Assembly (NCBI GenBank): GCA_963402885.1
Contig: OY727095.1
Location: forward strand, 35,283,001-35,347,000
Reading direction: 5' to 3'
DNA: 64,000 bases
Origin: Antedon bifida
Lineage: Eukaryota; Echinodermata; Crinoidea; Comatulida; Antedonidae
Shown here in pieces: positions 24,772 through 37,400 of the stretch (its first letter is position 1; the number at the start of each line of letters is the position of its first letter). The translations under genes were made by a program, and so were the position numbers. Under the pieces are notes generated by a model. That model did no database searches, was not told the origin of the DNA, and worked only from the letters and a program-made list of their open reading frames with translations.

Positions 24772-24935
24772 ACATTGAATGAATAGTGCAGATACAGATC
24801 AAGGTCTCGTTTGCCCTTCAAATATCGTTACCTCACCCGAGTCTTCAGCTAAAACAAGAGACATTGAATGAATAGTGCAGATACAGATCAAGGTCTCGTT
24901 TGCCCTTCAAATATGGTTACCTCACCCGAGTCTAA
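24772..24935. repeat. 89-bp direct duplication
   Basis: Two near-identical copies starting acattgaatgaatagtgcag and ending cctcacccgagtct. Confidence 0.9.
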
Positions 24936-25779
24936 ACCAAGAGTGTAAACCATTTTCTCATGTTCACACTGTATATAAATGCACTATTGACATTGTATAC
25001 GTAAAATTAAAATTCTTGCTACAGTACATATATAAGGTCTATTGGGTAGATGGTATACAAGTTACCAAATCAGAATTGGTTTACAACACGCCAAACTATA
25101 GTAATACAATAATCATATTAATGAGATAGTATACAATACATTTCGACGTAACACAACCTAACACATTCATAAAACATTGCTGTATATTAGGCCTATATCT
25201 AAAAACAAAGTTTTTATCGGCTTAATTGCTAGACCAAATTATATTTGATATCATTTTTTATCATACGCTGTGTCTATACAATCGTTATTGTGTGAACTCG
25301 GATGAAAATGTTTAAATTATAGTTTAAAGAGTGATTGACATGCTCTGACTCGACGTTCAATTCACATCAAACAAAATAATTTGACTTTGTGACGTCAGTG
25401 GCCTAATGATTATGAGAAATTCAATTGTTATGGTCAATGTAAACATTAAAGTGTATACGTCAACGTTCAAACCTTGGCAATAAAGGAAATGAGAGTTTTA
25501 ACGAAGGGGTTGATGACTGATGGGGCATCAATGTCAATCCATCCTCTTTTAATATTCTTTCCTCCCCCACCCCGATTATTACCTTGATTATACAGACATA
25601 TCTCTATCTTATTGTTTTTATTGGTGAAACAGATATCTAAATTCATTCGTCCCTTTTTCCATCCGTGACAAATACTGTTGAATCACCTTTGTATAGTGTA
25701 TCTTTATTACAACTCTTTACTTGTTTATATTTGTTTTACTTATATATATTATGTATGTTATTGTAATGTTATGTGAGCG

Positions 25780-25832
25780 ATTGTGCCTGTCATGGATTTC
25801 CACAAGGACCAAATAAATCTGAATCTGAAATA
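25780..25832 (+). mobile_element. Possible LINE 3' end
   Basis: Ends ccaaataaatctgaatctga, a poly(A)-signal-like word plus an (aatctg)n tail, as commonly seen at non-LTR retrotransposon 3' ends. Confidence 0.35.
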
Positions 25833-27218
25833 GCTACAATGTTGAGACAGACTCGTTATTTTATTATATTCAATCTATTTTTCAGACCTATAGCAAATAT
25901 TCACTAAGCAGATAACACTAAGCAACAATATCCTATGCCTATGTTACCGAACACAATTTTAAAAGTGACGTGTATTAAGTGATAATTAAATACCATCTTG
26001 TAAAGAACATTTTAAAATGGCTTTCTGAAAAGCAGAAAATAATTTAATAAAAGCTACGGGAAAATTAATGTTAAAATTAAATTAAGATAATCAAATTGAA
26101 TGAAAGGAAACAAAAACTTTATTAATGTTCCAATATTTATAAATACAATGAATAATAAATGAAATAAATGAAAGGTACTCTACAAAGAATTACTACAAAG
26201 TTTACATAATAGCGAGATAATTCAATAAGAAATAACGCAATTTAAAACACTTTTAATATTAGATCTTCACCACATTTGGACTAATTAGACCATAATGAGA
26301 AAGATGAGAAAGACCTTTAATATCGGTCTTCACTATATTTACTTCTTTTTCTAATTCTCTTTTATACAAAAGGAAATAAGCCTTTTTCTTGTCACACTGA
26401 TTAAGACAATAACTTATTTTAAATACATTCATAATTGAATAATGGAATCATTGGGTGGATGTAACCAAATGTATTGAAGTATGGGATTAAAACAATTCAA
26501 ATCATTACAACATAATGTTGATCGTTACGCTTCCTCTTAGTCGGCATTAAGTTGTAAAGAACGAAACTTAAAAACAGGAAATAGATGTAAACCTACAATA
26601 CGGTCCCTCACTTGATCAAAAATGATTTAAAGAATACTTCTCTGTACGCTTGTCAAATTGCGAACTTACTGGACAATGTACACATTACCGAGATTGTACA
26701 ATTTTATTCAACGCTGTTTTACGAGTATTCCCATTAATATTTTCATAAATAGAAATGTAGGGCCTACAAATCACACGTCATCGTGTCGTTCAACGGCTTT
26801 CTACACTCGACTTGCCTACTCTGCGCGCAGTGGCGTTTACTTTCGTTAAATTTTACGTAGGAAAAACACGTTATGTAATTAGGTATATATTTCAACAAGA
26901 AGTTGTAAGATACACGTCATCCTAACAGTAATGCTCGTTCCTTCCTAATTAAGCGTACCGTTTGTAATGTTATATCATGTCTCAATTGTTCTCCCTTCGG
27001 ACAGACAGTAATCTACAATTAAACGATTAAAGACATATCAAACAAACATGAATTATGTATGACAAGTGTGAGAGGCATTATCAAAGTATTATTTTATGCT
27101 CACATCACCCACATCAAGTAAAAGACTTTTAAAAATCATTAATATTCAATTTAAAGAAAACTAAAACTATTTTACTTCAGGTTGTACGTCATCCTATAAT
27201 TTACTAACTCTGTATTAG

Positions 27219-27871
27219 ATCTGCACATAAATTTTGCTTATGACAACAACTGGATAGAAGACGGGGTGACCACTGATTCTATCTTTTACATTTCTAATTC
27301 ATTCTTCTATGGAGGTCCAGGACGCGTCGCAACCACTGGTAAGTCAATGTACAAACACACTGTCATATTATATCCTAATTCATTCATTTATAATAACATT
27401 TATTTCGTTTTCTCTTTCAATGATATGCTATTGATTTACTAATTCCTAAATTAAAGGCGTCACATATTTACTTATCCGCATTTTTTTAAAATGGTCTTTG
27501 AAACAAAATTATCATAAGTCAACACTCTAGCAATTATGCAATAATTGGCAAGTATATTAGTAGTGAAATGAATGATGAATAGAGTGCATATCGAGTGATA
27601 TCTAACGAGGTTCTAATCTACGATTAAGGAAAAAATATCATAATAAAAAAAAAAGAAATAGGCCTATAACTTTGTATAAAATGAGAGTTAAGATGAAACG
27701 ATATAATGTGATTATTAATTTTATGAGACGCTCTTTAACAATAAATGTCACGCAGTGCTTAGAGAGAAGAATAGAAAGAATAAAAAGGGTGATTTTTCTT
27801 TTTTTACAGATTTTTTAATTTGTCTCATTTCAGAGAAACGCGATGCGCAAAAAGTAAACACGCGCTCCTGA
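27219..27871 (+). CDS. Last two exons of an unidentified gene (partial)
   Basis: Exon 27219-27338 is 120 nt, phase 1 at both ends. It has a textbook acceptor (tttactaac branch point, ...tgtattag) and a GTAAGT donor. It encodes 39 whole codons, beginning LHINFAYDNNWIEDG and ending SFFYGGPGRVATT. The next acceptor (tttgtctcatttcag, ending 27833) fits the phase, and the frame continues EKRDAQKVNTRS to a TGA at 27869-27871. That stop lies inside the first unit of a 49-bp minisatellite, and an AATAAA follows near 28304. The symmetrical phase-1 exon and the aromatic, Asn/Gly-rich composition suggest an extracellular domain, but I do not recognise the family. Upstream exons were not found. Exon structure is fairly secure; function is unknown. 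Confidence 0.6.
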
Positions 27872-28288
27872 TTCGGGTGTCACTGCCAAGTTGACGCACA
27901 AAGTAAACACGCGCTCCTGATTCGGGTGTCACTGCCAAGTTGACGCACAAAGTAAACACGCGCTCCTGATTCGGGTGTCACTGCCAAGTTGACGCACAAA
28001 GTAAACACGCGCTCCTGATTCGGGTGTCACTGCCAAGTTGTTGACGCACAAAGTAAACACGCGCTCCTGATTCGGGTGTCACTGCCAAGTTGACGCACAA
28101 AGTAAACACGCGCTCCTGATTCGGGTGTCACTGCCAAGTTGACGCACAAAGTAAACACGCGCTCCTGATTCGGGTGTCACTGCCAAGTTGACGCACAAAG
28201 TAAACACGCGCTCCTGATTCGGGTGTCACTGCCAAGTTGACGCACAAAGTAAACACGCGCTCCTGATTCGGGTGTCACTGCCAAGTTG
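27850..28288 (+). repeat. 49-bp minisatellite, 9 copies, in a 3' terminal exon
   Basis: Nearly identical 49-bp units (gtaaacacgcgctcctgatt, then cgggtgtcactgccaagttg); one has a 3-bp insertion (ttgttgac). GC-rich against an AT-rich background. It begins about 17 nt after a splice acceptor and includes the stop codon of the upstream frame, so it would be transcribed as 3'UTR. Confidence 0.95.
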
Positions 28289-28713
28289 ATTGAAGGTTAT
28301 TAATAAAGAAGACTGTTCTTGTTCTCATTAAAAATCTTTTAGCCATTTATCGTCAAACGAATAATAACCATGTTATCAAAATCGCCATAACCATAATTGA
28401 TCACTCTTATGTAATTTGTATAGTAGCCTGGCCCAGGTGTTTTATTTGCAATTGTAAACTAATTCGTTATATGTTATATCATATATCACTGTAATTAGTA
28501 AAACATGATGAATCTATAGAGAGGTTGAAATGGATATAAAACGTGTGTGAAGCATGGAGTTATTGGTTGGTAGACTTGGCGTTGTGAATGTACACAGTAA
28601 CCTGAAACAAAAGAGTTCTTTTTGTATACCATCAGTAGGCCTATCAATAGTTACATTAAATGGTGATATCATTATGCATGTACCTTACGAACATGTTAGT
28701 TTTAATAGTGCTA
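28289..28713. other. Non-coding, with a probable poly(A) signal
   Basis: AATAAA near 28304, shortly after the minisatellite, followed by a GT/T-rich stretch (gactgttcttgttctc), is a plausible polyadenylation site for the gene whose stop is at 27871. Otherwise nothing recognised. Confidence 0.4.
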
Positions 28714-30025
28714 TGGCCAATAATTATTAATGTCAATATAAATGAACGCAGAAGAAATTACAATCGCATAGTTTTTTTTTAATGATAAAAGAACTGTTTT
28801 TAATGAAATTAAAACATCAATGTCATATGTTGTCAGACTATACGGTATTCATTTTTTCTATGAACATTTTCAAAGGACTATAAATACCAAGTTCGTCGAC
28901 AAACAAGCAACACAAAGAGCCATCATTTAAATGAAAGTATTGATTAATTACTTCGCTATTAAGAATAACTATATAGACTAACAGTTCCTGTAAAAAAACT
29001 TCTCCCATCAATACGATTATATTCTCATCAATTCTTTATTTTATTTTGATAACAACAATTGAGCGTGGGGTATAATTGTCCTATACAAAAGGAAGGTTTG
29101 AGGATAGTCGTCTTCTGAGGACAACGACACAAGGCCTAAGGGATATTCTTAAGTACAGGTGTCTCTCATTGATTATGTATTGGTGAAGATAAAACACAAA
29201 ACACAATCAAAATATTGTTCTATACCAAGTTGAAAGAAACTAAACTGTGACCTATAAATAACACACAATTTGATTCTACAACAATCTCTTAGAAGCAGAA
29301 TTAGGACTTTGTGAAATGTAAGGATAGGTGTCGATACAGAGAATGATTCAGAATATATGCGCACGGCATGTCAGAGGTATCAATGTTCTTTTAAGTACTA
29401 TTATCGTCAAGTGATGTTTGACAGTGTGAAATAAAACCATAACCCATGAAGACATTGTAGTGAGATGATAATTGATGTTTCTAGTACAGTAATATATTTT
29501 CTGAATTCGAATAAAAATGGCAGGCACATAATCAAACATATGTTTGAATATAATTGATAATATTATCAATAGCAGGCATATTCAAACATATTGTTATCAA
29601 TTTGTTGCGGTACCTAGTAAATAAGTTTGTTGACGAAGAGGGCGCATTAATTATGTCGATTGTAGTGCCGACGACGGCTAAGTAGCAATCATCTTGAGTT
29701 TCGTATATAACAGCTTCTTAGGTAATTTCGTATAAAGATTTGCTTGTATTCTATCAGCAAATATTTAACCGTTAAATGATATGGTGGCTTTTATGTCAAT
29801 TTCAAAAACTGAATGAACTACTTTATGTGACGGTTGGGCATAGTCACGAAGTCGAACTTATAGTCCTTTGAAAATGTTCATAGAAAAAATGAATACCGTA
29901 TAGTCTGACAACATATGACATTGATGTTTTAATTTCATTAAAAACAGTTCTTTTATCATAAAAAAAACTATGCGATTGTAATTTCTTCTGCGTTCATTTA
30001 TATTGACATTAATAATTATTGGCCA
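28714..30025. repeat. ~168-bp inverted repeat with ~975-bp spacer
   Basis: The left arm 28714-28882 (starts tggccaataattattaatgt) is the near-exact reverse complement of the right arm 29858-30025 (ends aataattattggcca). The right arm is bracketed by a 32-bp direct repeat (ctttatgtgacggtt, then ggcata and tcacgaagt) at 29821-29853 and 30028-30059. The spacer has no convincing coding frame. Confidence 0.9.
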
Positions 30026-33000
30026 CACTTTATGTGACGGTTAGGCATAATCACGAAGTAAATAATAGCAAAATATTGTAGGGAGGAGTAGAGTATGTAA
30101 ATAAACCATAACAATATTGCAGTCGAGTGAAATTTAATAGTAACACTTTTTGACTGATAGACGATTATAGTCCTCGATTCATTCTTGCGTTTTGCACGAA
30201 TACACGCATTTCAAAATGCGAGACAAAAATGTACCGCTACTGACATGAAGGAATTAAAACCAACCGAGTCACTAAACTGACCAACTTGTCATAATTTCAT
30301 TTTATAAGTCGCAGAAATCCAGTTTTGTTTTTCTTACAAACAGAAAGCGACAGAAAAAAACACGCCGACTTTAATATTTGAATGATACAATATTCAGTTT
30401 AGCAACTCAGATTAGATTCGATGGATTTCATGTGACCATCATCTAAAAGGAAAATTTCGTATAATAATGGGAGGATTTTCGGCTTAATGGGAGGATTTTC
30501 GGCTTAGTGGACATTGAGAGTAGAATTCGCTTAAATTTGTCGACTGATTGACGTTTGATTAAATGCTGTATTTTTGCATCGAAGGCTTACGTTTCATTCT
30601 GGTGTTAAAGTAAACCACAGTGCCTCAAACGTGTACAGTAGATTTTAAAATCCATTATTTACCCATTGGCGCTGAGAGGGAGAAACTTTCAAGTTTTAAA
30701 CATTTGTTTCTGTTTTCACAATAACATTTTTTTGCTACCCAATATTTGCTGAACCGGTGCTCAGTGGAAACATTTAAAAACTGGGTAAAGGGAAAATGAG
30801 AAATAAACTAAATACAGGCCTAATATGTTATACTGAATGGAAATATAAACTAAACCAAATAATTATGAGATTTGTTATTCTAGCTTCTATAAAATTGAGT
30901 GCTTTTTACGCAATTTTTTATTGATTTTGCTATTTTCATTTCAGTTTCCCAACTTTGGAGGTATGAATAAATTTGAATCATTGAATAAAAATGTTCAATG
31001 TATTTTTGTTTATTGTAATATGCAATTTAATTAATATTTCTGTTTGTTCTGATATTGTGAAGTCATGGGTCATAGGGTAATACGAAAACACAATTGAACA
31101 AAAAATATATGATTGTACAATTGAGCTCCTATAAAACGAATGTTGCATATAGACAGATTAGTTCAGATCCCAATTACGACCAACATTAATATTGTACCTA
31201 TTATCTATGCATTTACAGACGTAAATTGATAATTAGCATCTTTGTAATTAAAATACCATTATGCAACATTCTATTAGGCCTATGACGGGTTTATTCAATC
31301 ATAATTCAAGGGCAAGGATGGAAAGTGCGTAAATTATTATTATATTTCTTAGAAACAAGAGGAGTGTCCAACTGCAGGGTGTGCGCTGGCAGGTTAGGAA
31401 ACAGTTTCAAACGCTCTGAAATATTGTAGTAATTTCTCGATTGTTCTAATTTGAATCAATTACTGAACTGAACATAAATGTTTGTTCTCAACAGAGTTTC
31501 TTCTTGAATACACAAGAACATATTGATTATATCAAGACCACTTTATTCATTCATTAAACGCATGTATCTAAATGTATTTAGTAATACTTTCATCAGAACC
31601 ACTTTATGTAAATCCTGGCACGCGACAAATCTTTTACTAGTCTTGATTGATGCATCCCTGCTAAATTTAATAATTCTATATAGTCAGGTTTAGTATTCGA
31701 TATGAAATATACGATTACACATTTTTCTAACCGCATAACAATAAATTATCTTATTTAACTTGAAAGAAAAAAATGGTAAATTTCTTCTGACATACATGCC
31801 AGTTTTCAGTGATAAAGCTGAACATGACAAATGAACAGTTTAGCTATATAGGCCTACTGAAAAAAAGATGCTGATGATCGACGACAGGGATTATACATAT
31901 TTCTGGGAGTTTAAAAGTTTTCTAAATATAAATTGGTATTTTGTGATTATCCTTTTCAATTAATATAATTAATAAAGATACACAGGTCTTACCGTAAATA
32001 ATTTGAAGTTACAGCGGGCCAAAAGTGATGTTGCCTACTTTCCTCGTCTTTTTTCCTCCTCCTCGCAATAGTTCCAATAAGAAAAACCTTAGAAGACGTT
32101 TGTTCACGCTGAACGATCAGGCTTTATTGTGTGTTATGTTCATTCATGCTAGCTTAACCTGCGCTCTCTGGATCTAGCGACGTTTACAAAAAAACACCAC
32201 GATTTTCCTTGTGTTAAACTACACATGCGCGAAACAAATATGATTGGTCACTAATATACATGAGCATCAACATTGTTAATTGTATTATCATACAGGCCCA
32301 TGGATGACATATACTTTGCTCAAACAAAAATGTTTGAGGAAGTGATGACGTGTTTGTCAGGAGGAGAAACCACAGAGTCTGTTTGATTATCTTCATAGAT
32401 GATTCAAAATGTTTCGATGTTTATTCCGACTGGTAGCCAAATTAGGATACGACAAGTGCAGACACATTACCTATGTTTCTTGTTACTGAATTTTCGTCTG
32501 ATTATTAGTTTTGAAACCTCTATAGAATATTTGTCATTTCAGGTACAGTTAGCCACCATGCCTTTTGAAATAGGTTATTTAATTGCATTACAGCATTAAA
32601 AGGTGTAGCGGCTTCCACGTTTATGAAGTAAAAATTTGTGTTAGTATTCCAATCGAAATTGTATTGAACTCTGGGTTCAAGTGTTAGTTAGTTATTATGC
32701 ATATACATACGTTTTGATGGGCCTACATGACCTACATTAAAATTTTAAAATAGAACCAACATTTCCGGTGGCCGTTAAAATATATCATTCAATTCGTAGA
32801 AGCATGGAGAAATAATTTCTCCATGGTAGAAGTAAACAAAAAGATAACTCCTAATTTAGTTAATGTCACTAAATATCCCATGGTGACCATGTATATAAAC
32901 AACTAATACCTCGTGGATTATACAACAATTAAGATTAATACTTTAAATTTATATTCTAATTACTTTCAACCCTATATCAAATTAAATGTGACGTCATAGT

Positions 33001-33873
33001 CGCACACAATAGTAAAACAATGACGTATCTAACGACAGCACGCCCCCGCCCGTACCCCAACTCTTCCTCCAAAAACAAAAAACTCAATGATAACAAATTT
33101 TAATTTTTGGCTTTAGAAAGCCAAAGAATAAAAATGAGAACGTGTTATTGATTTCTAATTACCAACAATATTCGACCTGAAATGATTAGCATATGTTGTT
33201 GATAGATTTGTAGTTTATTTTGTAATAACTGTGGCGATATTCAATAAACGAATAAAATGATACAACATTAAAACGCGTAGATGAGAGATCCTCCAGGCGT
33301 CCTCGTTCTATCAAATAATGATCAAATATAATTATTGTCTGTCTTGCTTTTGTCACCTAACAGTAACTACTATACTAAACGTGATTGATTTTTTTTTTGG
33401 TATTGTAAATTGTATCGAGAACTATTTTTACTAATAATGAGCTCACTTGAGCAAAATTACTAATGAAACGTTGGAATACATCCAGGTGATCGTCTCGACG
33501 ACACTCGTGAGCTTTCTCAGAGCATCTATAGCTTTCCCGCGTGTCCGCTGAGCTTTCCCGCGTGTCGGCTGAATAATATATAGTAATAATACAAATGATA
33601 ACAATGTCGCAAATGACATTGAATATCTGCTGCTGATGGTTGGGCGTGTGTATGATGATAATATGTCATTTGTTTCTATAATTTAATTCGAAAACATTAC
33701 GTGGAAACTCAGACAAGATAAACTCGCCAACTCTGTCTGTTAGTGCCGTTATGCATTAATATGATGTACTAAATGTTGAAACGTCTCAAAAGCTCATTTT
33801 TGTACTTGCCTTCTACCCTTCCTATGTCACTCTTAAGCCTGAAAAATCCTACACATTTAATGTTCAAAGAAAC
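30026..33873. other. Non-coding region 5' of the BEL/Pao element
   Basis: Contains a 19-bp direct repeat (aatgggaggattttcggct at about 30467 and 30486) and a small repeat of gagctttc/cgcgtgtc near 33510-33570. A 16-nt acceptor/donor-flanked block at about 30946-30961 could be a microexon but is not supported further. Confidence 0.4.
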
Positions 33874-34377
33874 TGTTACTGCAGAGTGCATGTATTTATT
33901 TTATATTACTTTAGTTCCTATTATTCTAGAAGTTTCTGCCCTATGAATATTCATTTATTCTGTTACTTTCTTATTTGCATTCTCATTTACATATTATTTG
34001 CCAAGTGTGCACAGTGTGCTGTTTCTCCTTTGTTTCCTTTTGTCCTGATTTCTTTTGTTCTGCTCAGTTGTTGTTTGCCTGTGCAAGGGTACAGGTCTGT
34101 GCAAGTGCATAAGCAGCCATTATTTTTCTTTTACCAGCTCTAGCTCTACAGTAGTACAGTTTTATTATTTACACTTTATTTCTATTGTATATTTCTGGGA
34201 TTTTACTTTGTTTTGGAATTACTTTGCAAAAGTGGATATTATTGTGGATGGTGCATATTAAAGGAAGTACTTTAAACATCAATTTTTACTCTTTTAATTT
34301 CTGTATGTTGTGAGAGCTGCGTACATTTAAAAACAAGGAATCAACAGCAGCTGACCTAATTGGTAGATCCAATTAAA
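33874..34377 (+). repeat. 5' LTR of the BEL/Pao element
   Basis: Starts tgttactgcagagtgcatg and ends gtagatccaattaaa. It matches the 3' LTR base for base as far as I can read. The ending is not the usual CA. The short frames inside it are not genes. Confidence 0.93.
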
Positions 34378-34408
34378 GTAAAAGAAAAATACTTATATAG
34401 TAATAATT

Positions 34409-37400
34409 ATGGAGAAAAGAGGAAGAACATTGACCGAGAAGGGTCTAGAATATAACCGTGAGGTGAAAATTAAGGCATTTACTAGAGAAAGAAAGCGGCT
34501 GCACAGACTCATAGACGCCGTGAGTGATGCCGTGGAACCAAATGAGGGTGTCCTAAGTGACATGGTAGACCAGGAGATAATACTGCGTGAAGTATACTCA
34601 GAGCTCTGTCCACTTTTGAATGTTGTTGAAAGAGAAGAATACACTAAGATGTTGCAGTTGTCGCATAATGAAGTGACAAAAGATCTGCATCGACGAGGTC
34701 AAGTTGCCGAAGCTGAGAATCTAGGTGTAGATACATCTGGTAATGTACAAGCTAGTGTGAAACCATGTCGTTCAGTGAAAAGTAATTCCTCTAGGCACTC
34801 AACACAACATTCTTCACATCACTCTAATTCCTCAAGACATTCGTCTCGGAAGTCGAAACATTCATCTAATTCTTCTTCTACTACCCGGAGGTCTTCGTCT
34901 AGTGCAAAAAGGGAACACTTAAGAGTTCTCGAAGAAGCCAAAAGGGCAGAATTGAAAGCTGAATTAGAATTTAGTGGAATGGAACACAAACTTAAGGAAC
35001 ATAAACTTAAGGTTGAACGTGAAGCGGCAGAACATAAATTTAAGATGGAGGAGAAGATGTTAGAAATTGAGTTTGAGACTACTTTGATTGAGCAACAGAA
35101 GGAGTTAGCAAAGATGGAAGCTAGAATAGATGTCTTGCGTGAGGATGATGTAGTGAGTGATGACTCACAGGCATTGCTAAGTGGCGATGACGATGATTAC
35201 ATTCCTCTTGGGTTGCAGAAATTCCTTGATGATCTACCAAAGGCGGTTGGTGAACCAACGGCAGTTGTGGCAAGATCTAAATCTGTTGCAGAATCAGCTC
35301 AATTTACTATTCCTTCCTCAAATGTATCTACAACCACGAGTGTGACTGTACGTACCTCTGCCACTTCTACTTATATTGCAAAGTCGGCAATAGACACTTC
35401 CACCCATATTATTTCCACTAACATTAATCAACCATTATCATTTGCAGATGTACGCAACACTACTGTTACCAGGGTCCCAAATATTAGTGCTTCTAATGCA
35501 ATGCCTGCAACTAACTTTAATATTAATTGTACAGCTTCTCAGACGTACACAGTTCCTGCAACTTCAATTTATACTAATGTACCATCACTGTACGTTCCAG
35601 TTTACACCTCTACCTACGTGCCTGTGTGTGCGACATCAACTTACGTTACTAGTGCGTCGTCAGTTGGTGTACCTGTGAATTACTTACCAGTTTGTACAGC
35701 ATCAGTGAGTATACAGCCCACATCAAATTACGTTCCAATCTGTGCGTCGTCAGGAGTACCTAGTACTTACGTGCCATTTAGTGCAGCACCAGTGAATGTA
35801 CCAATGACTTACCTACCTGTTCCGGTGTGTGTGTCATCTGGCAGTACACCTTCGACGCATCTATATACTTCATCAATTAACACAACTTCTATATCATCAT
35901 CTAAGAGTGTACCTGTAGTATCTATTCAGTCGTCTACTGTAGGTGTGCCTGCAGCTGATGTGCGACCAGATCTAGTATCCATTTATGACACTAACATTTT
36001 ACGTCAACTTACCGATTCATTTAAGCTACCGCCTGTTGTAGTGGAGAAATTTGATGGAAACCCACTGAAGTTTCCTACGTGGGAAGCAGCATTCTCTTCC
36101 TTGATAGAATGTAAGGCGGTCTCAGTTAATGAAAAATTGTATCTGCTGAGACAACATCTGGATGGTAAATCAAAGAGTTTGGTGGAGAACTACTTGTTAC
36201 TTGGAACGGAAAATGCGTACTTGAAGGCTAGGCAAGAGTTGCGCAATAGGTATGGTCACAGCTCCGTTTTAGCACAGGCGTTCCTGAAGAAGTTGGATTC
36301 CTGGCCCAAGATTAATGGAAGAGATCACATAGGATTACGCGACTTTTCTGACTACATAAATGAAATTGTAACTGCTCAGGCCACAATCCCAGATTTAGGC
36401 ATACTTAACTATTCTGCGGAGAATTGTAAGATTCTTAATAAGTTGCCAGTTTACATTGAGACCAAATGGAGAGGGATAGTAGCTTCATGTCAAAAAAATC
36501 AAATAAGTCCATCCTTTGCGCAATTTGCTGTCTTTTTGACAAATAAGGCAGAAGAAGCTAATCTTCCTATGCTGGAAGCTACGAGACAGATGAAGGATTC
36601 TTCTCGTTATGCAAAGGAGGACCACAAACCAAGAAAATCCAGCCATTTGACTTTGAAGACAGATGTATCGACGGAAACTGAGAACATCAAAACAGACCAA
36701 AAGAAGAGTGAGGCACCTACTAGTACTATATGTCCCTTTTGTAAGTCCTCGCATTCATTAGACAAATGTGATTCCTTTAAAGTTCAGCCAGTGCATACAA
36801 AGAAGAAATTTATCTTTGCATCAAAATTATGCTTTAGGTGTGGTACTGGTGGTCATTTTGCAGCGCACTGCAAGACTGAGGTGAAATGCCATCACTGTAA
36901 TAGCAAAGGACATATATCCTGTCTTCACTTCGACAAGCTAGCAAGTGTGGATGGCAAATGCACTGTGGTATGCGGAGATGAAACCGTATGCAATGACAAC
37001 TCTATGATTTTACCGGTATGGGTTAGAGGTAGAGGTAGTATATCCGAAAGACTGGTTTACTGTATCTTAGACTCACAAAGCAATACCTGCTTTATTAAAG
37101 AAGATATGGTTGGTAAACTGGGTGTAAAATCTCATCCCGCACAACTTAAACTTTCTACCATGCATGCTTCATGTTCCTTAATAGATTGTATGAGGGTAGC
37201 TGATCTCGAAATAGTAAGCTTTGACAGGAAAGAAGTAATACCTCTACCAGCCGTCTACACGAGAGACAGCATACCAGCTAAAAGGTCGCAGATACCGACA
37301 CCGGAGGTAGCGAGCAAGTGGGATCACCTAAAACAAATTGCTGATAAAATTGTGCCTCATATGCAAGATGTTCCAGTTGCCTTGTTAATAGGAAATAATG

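Larger units (their letters stand above)
24387..27218. other. Non-coding region
   Basis: Includes an 89-bp direct duplication (24772-24935) and a LINE-like tail near 25832. An acceptor-like ctatttttcag at 25873-25883 is followed by only nine codons. Earlier exons of the gene ending at 28320 could be hidden here or upstream, but I could not identify them. Confidence 0.4.

Noticed and set aside
32214-32396. 60-codon minus-strand frame with a hydrophobic start
   Set aside because: Weak signal-like start, no splice sites, no cleavage motifs; not supported.
33886-34261. Hydrophobic short frames repeated at 41210-41609
   Set aside because: They lie wholly within the two LTRs, which is why they are duplicated.
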